A stretch of 64,000 nt of DNA, taken from JANQJA01 sp040880285. Lineage in GTDB: Bacteria; Pseudomonadota; Gammaproteobacteria; Pseudomonadales; Azotimanducaceae. Shown here in pieces: positions 56,117 through 64,000 of this stretch. The stretch covers positions 35,742 through 99,741 of the forward strand of contig JBBDIT010000051.1 in the NCBI GenBank assembly GCA_040880285.1, in the 5' to 3' direction. The translations under genes were made by a program, and so were the position numbers. How positions within the stretch are numbered: position 1 is the stretch's first letter; the number at the start of each line of letters is the position of its first letter. The notes below the pieces were generated by a model. It was given only the letters and a program-made list of their open reading frames with translations, searched no databases and was not told the origin of the DNA.

Positions 56117-57010
56117 ATGGAAGCGCCGGGTTGGTTCAAACGTTCAATCGCAACGCCCTTCGAGGATCGAACGGTCAACGTGAGTGAAACACCAATTCAT
56201 TACTTGTTGTGGAGCGATGGTACCGACAAACCAGGACTTGTTTTTGTGCACGGCAATGGCGCGCATGCGCACTGGTGGAGTTTCATTGCGCCCTTTTTCC
56301 TGGACCACTACCAGGCAGTTGCAATTGACCTGGCTGGCGCTGGCGACTCCGGTTACAGCGATACCTATACACCCGAAGCCTTTGCCGAACAGATCTCGGT
56401 AGTAGCGAAGGATGCCGGCTTTGGCGATGACACTATCGTCGTCGGACACAGCTTTGGCGGTTTTATTACCTTGAAGACGGGGCTTATTTACCGTGACCAA
56501 CTGACCGGGATAGTGCTTGTGGATTCTGCGGTCAGGCCGCCGGACTTTAACTGGGAGCGTGACCCGAAGCGATCGCCAATCAAACCAAAACGCATCTATC
56601 CGGATTTTGAGTCAGCTCATGCGCGCTTTCGCCTGATGCCACCGCAGGATTGCAACAATGCTTATATTCTTGACTACATCGGTCGTCATTCGCTCAAGGA
56701 AGTAGATGCAGGCTGGACCTGGAAGTTCGATGACACCATGTTTCGTAAATTCGACTTCGGTGGAGCGATGCATGAGGACCTGGCGAAGTTAAAGTGTCGA
56801 GTCGGTGTAATCTACGGCGAAGACAGTTATCTGTTCAGCCAGGATATCGCTGACTTTATGTTCAAGGTGCTGGATGAATCAGTTCCATTTGTCGGTATTC
56901 CCGAAGCGCAGCATCACTTGTTCCTTGACCAGCCGCTTGCGTTCGTGAGTGCGCTTCGGACCCTTCTGGCAGAGTGGCGGCATTCGCGGCCACATCGCGA
57001 CTATGCGTAG
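56117..57010 (+). CDS. alpha/beta hydrolase
   Basis: A 297-residue alpha/beta hydrolase with an intact triad: oxyanion HGNGAHAHWW, nucleophile elbow G-H-S-F-G-G, acid region YGEDSYLFSQD and histidine AQHHLFLDQP. A C-terminal tail (EWRHSRPHRDYA) ends inside the SulP start; the two genes overlap by 8 bp and are surely cotranscribed. It is divergent from the LLM gene. The 294 bp between those genes show no other feature. The substrate is unknown. Confidence 0.9.
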   Translation: MEAPGWFKRSIATPFEDRTVNVSETPIHYLLWSDGTDKPGLVFVHGNGAHAHWWSFIAPFFLDHYQAVAIDLAGAGDSGYSDTYTPEAFAEQISVVAKDAGFGDDTIVVGHSFGGFITLKTGLIYRDQLTGIVLVDSAVRPPDFNWERDPKRSPIKPKRIYPDFESAHARFRLMPPQDCNNAYILDYIGRHSLKEVDAGWTWKFDDTMFRKFDFGGAMHEDLAKLKCRVGVIYGEDSYLFSQDIADFMFKVLDESVPFVGIPEAQHHLFLDQPLAFVSALRTLLAEWRHSRPHRDYA

Positions 57011-58771
57011 GCTGCTCAATGACTTTCGCCCCGCAACCTTGCGGGGCGATTTTTATGGGGGGCTGTCTGCCGCGATTGTGGCCCTGCCACTGGGGCTGGC
57101 CTTTGGCGTGGCATCGGGCGCCGGACCCATGGCGGGTGTCTACAGTGCCGTCCTTGTGGGTTTTTTTGCTTCTGTCTTTGGCGGCACACCAGGCCAGATT
57201 TCCGGCCCAACCGGTCCTATGACGGTCGTAATGACTGCGATCCTGACGGAGTATATCTCCAGAGACCCGGTCGATGGCATGGCAGGTGCCTTTGCGATCG
57301 TCGTCCTTGCAGGATTATTCCAGATCGCATTTGGCTTGTTGCGACTGGGTAAATATGTCGTGCAGGTTTCCTACCCCGTAATCTCCGGGTTCATGTCCGG
57401 TATCGGCGTCATCATTATACTGTTGCAACTACAGCCACTGGTTGGGGAACCGGGTTCAGCCAGTCCGGTTGCAGCCATGATGGATCTGCCCAGACTCATA
57501 ACGGCTGCGGACCTGCCAACGCTCACATTGGGTCTCACCATGCTGTTAATCCTGTTCATTTGGCGTGGACGATTCAATGTCCTTATTCCCGGGCCGGTGC
57601 TGGTATTAATAGTAGGTACTATCGTTGCGCTCCTTATACCCGGGTTGTCCGGGGTGAGTGTTTTGGGTGAGTTACCAGGTGGGCTGCCGACTCCAATCCT
57701 GCCCCACTTCAATCCGGTGCTTCTGGTAGAGGAACTGACTTCTGCACTTCTGATTGCGGCGCTGGGTTCTATCGATTCACTGCTGACGTCATTGGTTGCC
57801 GATAACCTGACCCAGACTCACCATGATTCCGACAAAGAGCTGATCGGCCAGGGTATCGGCAACATGATTGCCGGATTTTTCGCCGCACTGCCTGGTGCCG
57901 GGGCAACGGTGCGTACCGTGGTCAATATCAAATCCGGCGGCAGGAGCGCTTATTCCGGCGTTATCCATGCGCTTCTGGTGGTATTCATAATCCTGGTTGC
58001 CAGCCCGTTGGCAGAGCACATTCCGCATGTCGTCCTCGCGGCAATCCTGTTGAAAGTCGGAGTCGACATCATTGATCGACGATTCCTCCTGAAAGTTCAC
58101 CGCATGCCATTGGTGAGTGCGGGTCTTATGCTGGGGGTGCTGTTGTTAACAGTTTTTGTTGACCTGATTACCGCTGTATTCGTTGGCGTGTTTATCGCTA
58201 ACATGATTACAGTGGAACGGCTCACCAATCTGCAGCTCGACAATGTCCGTCTGGTCGATGACTTCGACCAGGAGCTTCGTGAAAGCGGGGTTGAAACAGA
58301 ATTCGAAGACANNNNNNNNNNNNNNNNNNNNNNNNNNNNNNNNNNNNNNNNNNNNNNNNNNNNNNNNNNNNNNNNNNNNNNNNNNNNNNNNNNNNNNNNN
58401 NNNNNNNNNNNGATGACTTCGACCAGGAGCTTCGTGAAAGCGGGGTTGAAACAGAATTCGAAGACATCCTGCTGCTGGAGCTGAAAGGACCGATGAGTTT
58501 TGCAGTTGCCCGTGGATTGAACCGGCGCCTGGCAGAACAAGGAGAACATAAAACGCTGATTATTGACCTCACCCGTGCCCAATTGCTTGGTGTGACAACT
58601 TCTCTGGTGGTGCTTGATGTGATCGAAGATGAACAGGCGAAGGGCAGGACCGTAGTATTGGTGGGCGTTGACAGCCCTGCCATTGCGGAGTCATTCGAGC
58701 GAATGGGCATCTTTGAAAAGGTTCCGCCTGCCCTCAGGTTCAAGCGAATTGATGATATCTGGTCATCGTAA
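57003..58771 (+). CDS. SulP family anion transporter with STAS domain (split by assembly gap)
   Basis: A SulP permease with an N-terminal opening DFRPATLRGDFYGGLSAAIVALPLGLAFGVASG, GPTGPMTVV, then transmembrane segments to IANMITVERLTNL, and a C-terminal STAS domain (LLLELKGPMSFAVARGLNRRL, LIIDLTRAQLLGVTTSLVVLDVIEDE, FERMGIFEKVPP). The 100-N gap at 58312-58411 with its duplicated 55-bp flank disrupts the frame. Removing the duplicate flank plus the Ns (155 bp) restores one 537-residue reading frame, so the gene is intact in the organism. The ATG overlaps the hydrolase stop. Bicarbonate or sulfate is a likely substrate. Confidence 0.92.
58257..58466. repeat. 100-N assembly gap flanked by identical 55-bp ends
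   Basis: 58257-58311 and 58412-58466 are identical over 55 bp around 100 Ns. Merging the two copies gives an uninterrupted SulP-STAS frame, which proves that no sequence is missing here. The gap length is an arbitrary placeholder. Confidence 0.93.
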
Positions 58772-58840
58772 AGAAGGCCTTGCGCGTCGATGGTACTGTC
58801 AAGTCGGACCTGTAAAACAGGTCACTGGTCGATTCCGGCG

Positions 58841-59230
58841 TTAGATCCTGGCCTCGATCTCTGCAATCAGCGTATCGATTCGAGCTTGCCAGGCTCGTTC
58901 GGTTGCATCATCCCAGGCTTCCCCTGACGCCTCTCTGACGACATCACGAAGTGCAGACAAGAGGTTGCGGTACATATGGGGTTCGACGCTATAGGCGAGT
59001 TTGTGATTTTTGACTTCAAAATCCAGGTATTGTTGTTCTGCGGTAAAGTCAGGCAGCATGACAAGCCGGAAGACTTCATTGAGCATTTTGCCGCGCACCA
59101 GGTGGTCAATGTGGGACATGAGTGCTTCTGATCCGGGACAACGTGCAAAATATCTCTTGTAGACTTCCTCTGAAATATCGCCTGCGTTTTCTGCCGCGAC
59201 TTCAAGGCTGGTGATCAGCGGATCTTCCAT
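58841..59230 (-). CDS. globin-like protein
   Basis: A 129-residue all-helical protein. Features such as SLEVAAENAGDISEEVYKRYF, LVRGKMLNEVFRLVM, NHKLAYSVEPHMYRNLLSALRDVVREASGEAW and a final AWQARIDTLIAEIEARI follow a globin-like helix order; the H in NHKLAY is at the place of the proximal (F8) histidine. Heme binding is unproven. It is convergent with the SulP gene and stands alone. Confidence 0.6.
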   Translation of the reverse strand: MEDPLITSLEVAAENAGDISEEVYKRYFARCPGSEALMSHIDHLVRGKMLNEVFRLVMLPDFTAEQQYLDFEVKNHKLAYSVEPHMYRNLLSALRDVVREASGEAWDDATERAWQARIDTLIAEIEARI

Positions 59231-59371
59231 TTCGATACCTCATAAATCGTCGAATGTGAATACTTCACCCGTGTTCCTGTGTTCAAGTATAGACGCAGCG
59301 GGAATTCAAATGCCATTTTTTGGCTGTGCTATTCTTGATACTTTCTTGTAACGGTGGTCACCACTGAGCCC

Positions 59372-59935
59372 ATGAAACTAGGATTGATAGCAGACACGCA
59401 TATGCCCGGTGCCATCAGGAATTTGTGGCCCCAGGTCTTTGAAGCGTTCCACGACGTGGACGCGATCCTGCATGCTGGCGACCTGCATACGCTCGAAATA
59501 GTCGATCGCCTGGGTGAGATCGCACCTACCTGGGTTGCCGCTGGTAACGGTGATGTGGGTATCATAGATGAACGGTTACAGGACATCTGGGCGCTCGACT
59601 TCCAAGGTTTCGATGTGGGTATGATCCATCAATTTCCTTCGCCGGCCCGCAGATCCAGTGAACATCTGAAGTCTTATGCGCAGCGGTATTTCGGCGAGCA
59701 GTTGCCTGAAATCCTGATTTATGGTCACACTCACCTTGAGAGTATTCACCATGTTGATGACCTGCTATGCATTAACCCCGGGTCACCGACATTACCGCAG
59801 AACCAATCCTTGAGGTTGGGTACTATTGGTACGCTGGAGTTAGCTCCTGGACGAGCAACCGCCACCATTTTGCAATTGACTGATCACGGCGTAACGGCTC
59901 ATGCTGATATTGCGCCTTACAGTTTTAGTCGTTGA
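59372..59935 (+). CDS. metallophosphoesterase, YfcE/MJ0936 family
   Basis: A 187-residue calcineurin-like phosphodiesterase. The metal-binding motifs are in order: D-T-H (LIADTHMPG), G-D-L-H (ILHAGDLHT), G-N-G-D (VAAGNGDVG), H at GMIHQFPSP and G-H-T-H (LIYGHTHLE). The start is ATG at 59372, six codons into a longer frame. Such proteins hydrolyse phosphodiesters or cyclic nucleotides with Mn2+/Ni2+. It leads a run of rightward genes ending in the MaoC pair. Confidence 0.93.
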   Translation: MKLGLIADTHMPGAIRNLWPQVFEAFHDVDAILHAGDLHTLEIVDRLGEIAPTWVAAGNGDVGIIDERLQDIWALDFQGFDVGMIHQFPSPARRSSEHLKSYAQRYFGEQLPEILIYGHTHLESIHHVDDLLCINPGSPTLPQNQSLRLGTIGTLELAPGRATATILQLTDHGVTAHADIAPYSFSR

Positions 59936-60000
59936 GGCTGGACCCGCTTGCGTCTTTACGGGCAGTGTGGCAGCTTTTGTGGCCGGAACAGGAGTGAAAC

Positions 60001-60639
60001 GTGTTACTTGATTTACATACTCATTCGATCAAATCCGACGATGGTCGGGCGAAGGTAGAAAATTATTGCCAGTGGATCAGGTCGAAGGCATTGCCGATTG
60101 ATGGTTTCGTGCTGACAGAGCACCGGCAATTCGACTTTGAATCCGACTATTCTGCACTGGCGGAAAAGTTCGACCTGCTCATTTTGAAAGGTGCGGAAGT
60201 GGAAACTGAATATGGCCATGTGCTCGTCTTCGGTGTCAACGAGGGGCTTTTCGCTGAATTTGATTTTGCCGATATCCAATTGCCACTGTCACAAGTGCTT
60301 GAGTGCGCGGACAAGCACGGTGCCGTGGCCGTGCCATGCCACCCGGGTCGACCGAGAGTTGGTATGTTTGCGCATACAGATGAATTGGGCATTCCTGATG
60401 GTGTTCGTATCGTTGAGATATTCAACGGTGGCAGTCGTGAAAATGAAGATGCAATTGCGATAGAGAACGCCAACCATCTGGGTTACCTCGGCATCGGTGG
60501 TAGCGACTCGCATATCGTTAGCCACATTGGTCGTTGTGCCACAAGATTCCCCGTTACGATCAGCAATATGGATGATCTGGTAGCGGCGTTGAACGCGGGT
60601 GAGTTTGAGGCTGTTAATTTAAAGCAAGCGAGTGCCTGA
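60001..60639 (+). CDS. PHP-domain metal-dependent phosphoesterase
   Basis: A 212-residue PHP-domain protein: LDLHTHSIKSDDGR (first metal motif), FVLTEHRQFDF, LILKGAEVETEYGHVLVFG (E-V-E-T region), VPCHPGRPR and GYLGIGGSDSHIVSHIGRC (D-S-H motif). Start GTG at 60001 with AGGAG seven bases upstream. It is ten bases ahead of the first hydratase gene, so cotranscription is likely. The substrate is a phosphoester or nucleoside phosphate (family knowledge). Confidence 0.9.
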   Translation: MLLDLHTHSIKSDDGRAKVENYCQWIRSKALPIDGFVLTEHRQFDFESDYSALAEKFDLLILKGAEVETEYGHVLVFGVNEGLFAEFDFADIQLPLSQVLECADKHGAVAVPCHPGRPRVGMFAHTDELGIPDGVRIVEIFNGGSRENEDAIAIENANHLGYLGIGGSDSHIVSHIGRCATRFPVTISNMDDLVAALNAGEFEAVNLKQASA

Positions 60640-60649
60640 GAGGCGAGTT

Positions 60650-61102
60650 ATGGCAGAAGAAGAGTTGGATATCGACATTAAACAAGCCAGGGAAAAATTC
60701 CTGAACCAGGAATTCGACCAGATGACGTTTGAAATAGACCCTGCGGTCACCGCAGATTACGCGCGCTACTGCGGTGAAACCGCTAGTCGATTTCTTGACA
60801 CATCAGACCCGGATTTCCAGGCACCACCCACCTATGTGGCGAGTTTAAGCGGTGGCAGAAGCCTTCCTGAAGGCTATCCAAGATTTGGTATTGGTATGGA
60901 CGCCGGTAAGGGAGTGGAATGCATAAAACCCATTCGGCCACCGGTCAAGCTGGTTGGTCGTACCCATATCCACGATATCTACACCAAGACCGGACGATCG
61001 GGCCGTATGGTCTTTACGGTGTCGCGGATTGAGTTTTATACACAGGACGGCGAGCATGTGGCAAATGCCGACAGTCGTATGGTCATGCGAGAGAGGAACT
61101 AA
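60650..61102 (+). CDS. FAS1-type MaoC-like hydratase, N-terminal hot-dog subunit
   Basis: A 150-residue single hot-dog domain of the MaoC_dehydrat_N/FAS1-like type: FEIDPAVTADYARYCGETAS near the start, DFQAPPTYVASLSGG, GMDAGKGVECIKPIRPPVKLVGRTHIHDIY in part, and FTVSRIEFYTQDGEHVANADSRMV. Start ATG at 60650 with GAGAGGCGAG upstream. Such domains usually pair with a second MaoC subunit, and this one stops 2 bp before that gene. With DUF35 and the thiolase-like gene beyond, the set parallels ChsH2-N of steroid side-chain degradation. Confidence 0.85.
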   Translation: MAEEELDIDIKQAREKFLNQEFDQMTFEIDPAVTADYARYCGETASRFLDTSDPDFQAPPTYVASLSGGRSLPEGYPRFGIGMDAGKGVECIKPIRPPVKLVGRTHIHDIYTKTGRSGRMVFTVSRIEFYTQDGEHVANADSRMVMRERN

Positions 61103-61104
61103 AC

Positions 61105-61518
61105 ATGACAGTTGAAAGAGTAACGGATGTTGAGTTCGGTGAAGAGCTGCCCGCGTTTGAACCGGACACTTCCCTTGAGACCGGAGCCAAATTCGCCAAA
61201 CTCATCGGTTGGGGCGGTGGTCGGTTCACCGACCATGAGGCGGCACGCAAGGAGGGGCTACAGGCGGCGATGATTCCGGGTGTATTAAGCCAGGGCTACC
61301 TGGTTGCCATGATCCACAATTGGGCGCCGGTGGCGGAAATCAAAGCCATTGACACGGTCTTTCGTGCTCCTGTTATCGCGGACGACAAACATACTATTAC
61401 CGGCGTGGTTACCGACATCAATGAAGATGACGGGATTCTCGAAATCGATCTTACTGTTGCCAACGAAAAGGGTGAGACTCGAGTCTTTGGTACCGCCACG
61501 GTCAGTTTGCCGAAATAA
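61105..61518 (+). CDS. MaoC-type enoyl-CoA hydratase
   Basis: A 137-residue hot-dog-fold hydratase subunit: VEFGEELPAFEPDTSLETGAKFAKLIGWG, FTDHEAARKEGLQAAMIPGVLSQGYLVAMI in part, where the D-x-x-x-A-R ... PG segment holds the catalytic Asp and His-equivalent region, and DTVFRAPVIADD for the substrate tunnel. It begins 2 bp after the preceding subunit, so the two should form a heteromeric hydratase like ChsH1-ChsH2. The canonical second catalytic histidine is not obvious in this chain. Confidence 0.85.
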   Translation: MTVERVTDVEFGEELPAFEPDTSLETGAKFAKLIGWGGGRFTDHEAARKEGLQAAMIPGVLSQGYLVAMIHNWAPVAEIKAIDTVFRAPVIADDKHTITGVVTDINEDDGILEIDLTVANEKGETRVFGTATVSLPK

Positions 61519-61578
61519 TATGATCGGCGCGGCCTCCTATGCGCAACTGGATTGATATGCGTTTAAACTTATCCAGGT

Positions 61579-61998
61579 TTAAACAGTTACAGGTTTAAAA
61601 AGGGGTATATTAAGCTCTTCGTGTTCTTCCCATTCAACTTCGACTTTCATACCAATCTTGATATCCGTTAGCGGGTCTTCAACGCCGATGATGTTGGATA
61701 AAAGGCGCGGGCCTTCGTCTAGATCGATCCAGGCAACCGCATAAGGGATGAGGTTGCGGAAGTACGGATGATAGCTCTGGCGTACGACACTGTAGGTATA
61801 GACGGTGCCGCGTCCACTTGCCGTCTTCCACTCAAGCGTCCCATCTGTGCATCCGGTGCAGTGTCGTCTTGGATAGAATACGATGGTGTTGCAGTCCTTG
61901 CACTGTTGGTAGGTGAGTTTTTTATCGCGGGTGGCCGCCCAGAAGTCCCGTGTGTCAAATTCATCCGTGCGTGGTAGTGGCCTGACCGGTTCATTCAC
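61579..61998 (-). CDS. DUF35 OB-fold protein with zinc ribbon (ChsH2-C-like)
   Basis: A 139-residue DUF35 protein: a rubredoxin-like zinc ribbon YQQCKDCNTIVFYPRRHCTGC with four cysteines, then an OB-fold (SGRGTVYTYSVVRQSYHPYF, PYAVAWIDLDEGPRLLSN). Start GTG at 61998, 2 bp after the stop of the thiolase-like gene and with GGGGAGGGAC as ribosome site. DUF35 proteins form complexes with thiolase-like partners; in actinobacterial steroid degradation this part is fused to ChsH2 and binds Ltp2. Confidence 0.92.
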   Translation of the reverse strand: MNEPVRPLPRTDEFDTRDFWAATRDKKLTYQQCKDCNTIVFYPRRHCTGCTDGTLEWKTASGRGTVYTYSVVRQSYHPYFRNLIPYAVAWIDLDEGPRLLSNIIGVEDPLTDIKIGMKVEVEWEEHEELNIPLFKPVTV

Positions 61999-62000
61999 AA

Positions 62001-63191
62001 TTAGTCCCTCCCCAATATCACTGTACCGGCGGCGTGCCGGCTGCCAAGCATACCGCCGTTTCCATGTGCGACCGCAAGCCTTGCATTGGTAACCTGTGAG
62101 CAGGACTCGCCGCGCAATTGTCTTGTGGCTTCAATCAATAGAAACAGGCCGCGCATACCAGGATGGTTGGACGACAGACCACCACCGTCTGTATTTAGCG
62201 CCGGGCCGCCCGGGCGATCAAACCGCAGCTTACCGCCCTGGACCCAGGTGCCGCCTTCACCTTTTTTGCAAAACCCCAGGTCTTCAAGAATTGTTAGCAC
62301 GGTGATGCTGAATGAATCATAGATCATCGCAATGTCCATCTCGGCGGGTGTTACGCCTGCCTCACCAAATGCTTGTGGTGCAGATTGAACTGCTGCGCTG
62401 GTGGTGATGTCACCACCGTTTTGAGGATATTTTGTTGCCTCACCTGTGCCCAGTATCCAGACTGGTGACTTCTTACAGTCTCTGGTGACTTCCGGAGAGG
62501 CGATGATCACGGCGCCGCCGCCATCCGAAATCATGCAACATTCGAGCAAGTGTAGTGGGTCGGCAATCATGCGCGAGTTGACGACGTCTTCAACCGTGGT
62601 TTCTCGAATATCGAGGAATTCGAGGTCCTCCATGGCTCTGACGGCTTGTGGATTACGCATGGCGTGATAACGGGTTGCCACTGAAATTTCGGCCAATTGC
62701 TCGCTGGTTGTACCATAGTTATGCATATGGCGTTGTGCCACCATTGCGTAGTTGGCGATGAGCGTCATTCCTGCAAATGCGTCCATGTTGTCTGCCGGGT
62801 GCGTACCGGAGGAGGAACGACCGCCTACCCCAATTGCGCGGGCGTTGCTGTGCGCGGTGGAACCGTAAGTCAACAAGGCGACCCTGGCCTTGCCGGCTGC
62901 TATGTCACGTTTTGCATGGGCAGTGTGGAATTCGTAAGAACTGCCGCCTACCCCGGTGGTGTTGATGACACTGGGCGATAAGCCAAAGTACTCAGCGATG
63001 GTAAGGCCACTCATGCCACCACCGTCGCCAGCATCGTAGATCGCATCGACATCGGACCAGGTCAGGCCGGCATCTTCCAGAGCGCGGGCAGCGGACTCCG
63101 CTTTGATCTGCAGTGGGCTGATTCGGCCCTCCACGTCCCGGGATGGATATTCATGGATGCCGACGATCGCGGCGTCTCGGGTCTGGCTCAT
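62001..63191 (-). CDS. thiolase-like acyl-CoA aldolase (Ltp2-like)
   Basis: A 396-residue thiolase-fold protein. In real thiolases the nucleophile is Cys in N..C.SG; here the segment is TTGVGGSSYEFHTAHA, so that Cys is absent, and the second catalytic Cys (C.GGG) is replaced by HGNGGMLG. LLECCMISDGGGAVIIAS and SSNHPGMRG follow the SCPx/Ltp family. With DUF35 next to it (2 bp) it resembles Ltp2, which cleaves side-chain beta-hydroxyacyl-CoA by a retro-aldol step. The start has GAGGAG five bases upstream. Acetyl-transfer activity is not expected. Confidence 0.9.
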   Translation of the reverse strand: MSQTRDAAIVGIHEYPSRDVEGRISPLQIKAESAARALEDAGLTWSDVDAIYDAGDGGGMSGLTIAEYFGLSPSVINTTGVGGSSYEFHTAHAKRDIAAGKARVALLTYGSTAHSNARAIGVGGRSSSGTHPADNMDAFAGMTLIANYAMVAQRHMHNYGTTSEQLAEISVATRYHAMRNPQAVRAMEDLEFLDIRETTVEDVVNSRMIADPLHLLECCMISDGGGAVIIASPEVTRDCKKSPVWILGTGEATKYPQNGGDITTSAAVQSAPQAFGEAGVTPAEMDIAMIYDSFSITVLTILEDLGFCKKGEGGTWVQGGKLRFDRPGGPALNTDGGGLSSNHPGMRGLFLLIEATRQLRGESCSQVTNARLAVAHGNGGMLGSRHAAGTVILGRD

Positions 63192-63359
63192 CTGGACTCC
63201 TCTTTAGTGGATCAGTGTCGATCGTCAAAAAGCATACCTAAGTGGCCGTGTAAGGTATATGGGCGGTCATTTTAGACGTGGTTTTTCTTAAGGCTGTGTG
63301 GCAGATTAGGCACATACTGCCGGGAGCTGGCAGGTGATGTTATTGAAAGGGAGAATCTA

Positions 63360-63950
63360 TTGAAAACCATATGCCTGACAGGCGGCCTGGCCTCAGGAAA
63401 GTCCACTGCATCGCGGTTTCTCGAGAGCAAAGGCGCCTACATTATCGACGCCGATCAGTTGGGCCATCGAGTCTATGATACCGGTACCCAGGGTTATCTT
63501 AAGGTAATCGAAGCGTTTGGGGATGAAATCGTCAAGGACGACTATCACATTGATCGCAAGCAGTTGGGTGCCATTGTTTTTGGTAATCCCGATGAACTCA
63601 AGAAACTGACTGATATTGTGTGGCCCGAGATCCGGCGCCTGGCGGAACTTGAGATTTCCAGCTATGAAGCACTTGAGCCGGATGCCGTCGTGGTACTTGA
63701 GGCCGCTGTGTTGTTCGAGGCCGGCTGGGAAGATATCGGTGATGAGGTATGGGTTGTCATTGTCGATCGGGATACTGCAATTGAACGAGCCATGGCAAGA
63801 GATGGGGCCGACAGGGAAAGTGTAGAGAATCGGCTGAAATCACAATTGTCCAATGAAGAACGCGCAGCCCGTGCCACGGTCGTTATTGACAACAATGGCA
63901 CACAAGAAGAGCTTAATGCGCGTCTGGAAGCGGCCTGGTCCAGTCTCTGA
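63360..63950 (+). CDS. coaE: dephospho-CoA kinase
   Basis: CoaE catalyses the last step of CoA synthesis, ATP-dependent 3'-phosphorylation of dephospho-CoA. The 196-residue protein has the P-loop GGLASGKST (residues 8-16), IIDADQLGHRVYD with the conserved Asp, GDEIVKDDYHIDRKQLGAIVF and the lid region RAMARDGADRESVENRLKSQLSNEE (in part). The start is TTG at 63360, with AGGGAG six bases upstream. It follows a run of CoA-ester enzymes but is a housekeeping gene. Downstream to base 64000 nothing further is visible. Confidence 0.95.
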   Translation: MKTICLTGGLASGKSTASRFLESKGAYIIDADQLGHRVYDTGTQGYLKVIEAFGDEIVKDDYHIDRKQLGAIVFGNPDELKKLTDIVWPEIRRLAELEISSYEALEPDAVVVLEAAVLFEAGWEDIGDEVWVVIVDRDTAIERAMARDGADRESVENRLKSQLSNEERAARATVVIDNNGTQEELNARLEAAWSSL

Positions 63951-64000
63951 TTACATCCTGAATGTCTGCTGGTCCATATCATGACGCCAGCCACGTTGCC

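Noticed and set aside
58807..58823. Intrinsic terminator after SulP
   Set aside because: The 7-bp hairpin GACCTGT-AAA-ACAGGTC has no T run on either strand, so I do not call it a terminator.

Overview
The window reads as a chromosomal segment of a Gram-negative, aerobic heterotroph, most likely an uncultivated marine-type gammaproteobacterium. This is an inference from protein content: TonB-dependent receptors, lipoproteins, PdxH, KatG, a PA2779/PA2778-type pair, YejABE-like transporters and many CoA-linked oxidoreductases. It looks metagenome-assembled. Two 100-N gaps are each flanked by the same 55 bp on both sides, as expected when contigs overlapping by an assembly k-mer are scaffolded without merging.

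Layout. 1-8.9 kb: a catabolic cluster with two acyl-CoA dehydrogenases, a START-domain lipoprotein, an alpha/beta hydrolase, an acyl-CoA ligase and a TonB-dependent receptor. The receptor is divergent from a TetR regulator across three tandem inverted repeats with an exact 20-bp period. 9-15.5 kb: a third acyl-CoA dehydrogenase, an alpha/beta hydrolase with alanine at the nucleophile position, a PPOX-type flavin protein, a frameshifted SDR, a Tat-exported aldo/keto reductase, a phosphotransferase and pdxH. 15.8-20 kb: katG, a GH43-like propeller protein and a duplicated NIPSNAP-like protein. 20-32 kb: a decayed, mosaic zone with gene remnants (yejB fragment, deleted TonB receptor), a DUF5916 outer-membrane protein, two beta-lactamase-fold proteins, an orphan oligopeptide-binding protein and a BlaI/BlaR1 pair. 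32-40 kb: a cation antiporter, small proteins, and a YejA/YejB/YejE-like import system without an ATPase gene. 40-48.7 kb: a Crp-like regulator, a duplicated and partly decayed locus enclosing a Fic gene, an ice-binding (DUF3494) lipoprotein, a double-OmpA-domain protein and the PA2779/PA2778-like pair. 48.8-52.7 kb: a chorismate-lyase-like protein, a redoxin interrupted by an in-frame UGA, a patatin, and an 0.9-kb gene-free interval with outward-facing terminators. 52.7-64 kb: GST, MFS, luciferase-like monooxygenase, hydrolase-SulP, phosphoesterase and PHP proteins, a split ChsH/Ltp2-like set (two MaoC-type hydratases, DUF35, thiolase-like aldolase) and coaE.

Most notable points. (i) The redoxin at 49475-50599 is very probably a selenoprotein. 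The UGA sits in a W-A-S-W-U-G-C active site, reading continues in the same frame for 210 codons including the cis-Pro half of the thioredoxin fold, and a hairpin lies 3 nt downstream. (ii) The interval 51768-52680 contains a GC-rich, multi-hairpin candidate RNA of up to about 500 nt ending in a strong intrinsic terminator, and it does not match tmRNA, RNase P, 6S or 4.5S RNA as I know them. (iii) Ltp2/ChsH-type genes, paired acyl-CoA dehydrogenases and a TetR-controlled receptor/ligase cluster suggest degradation of a hydrophobic, perhaps steroid- or isoprenoid-like, substrate.
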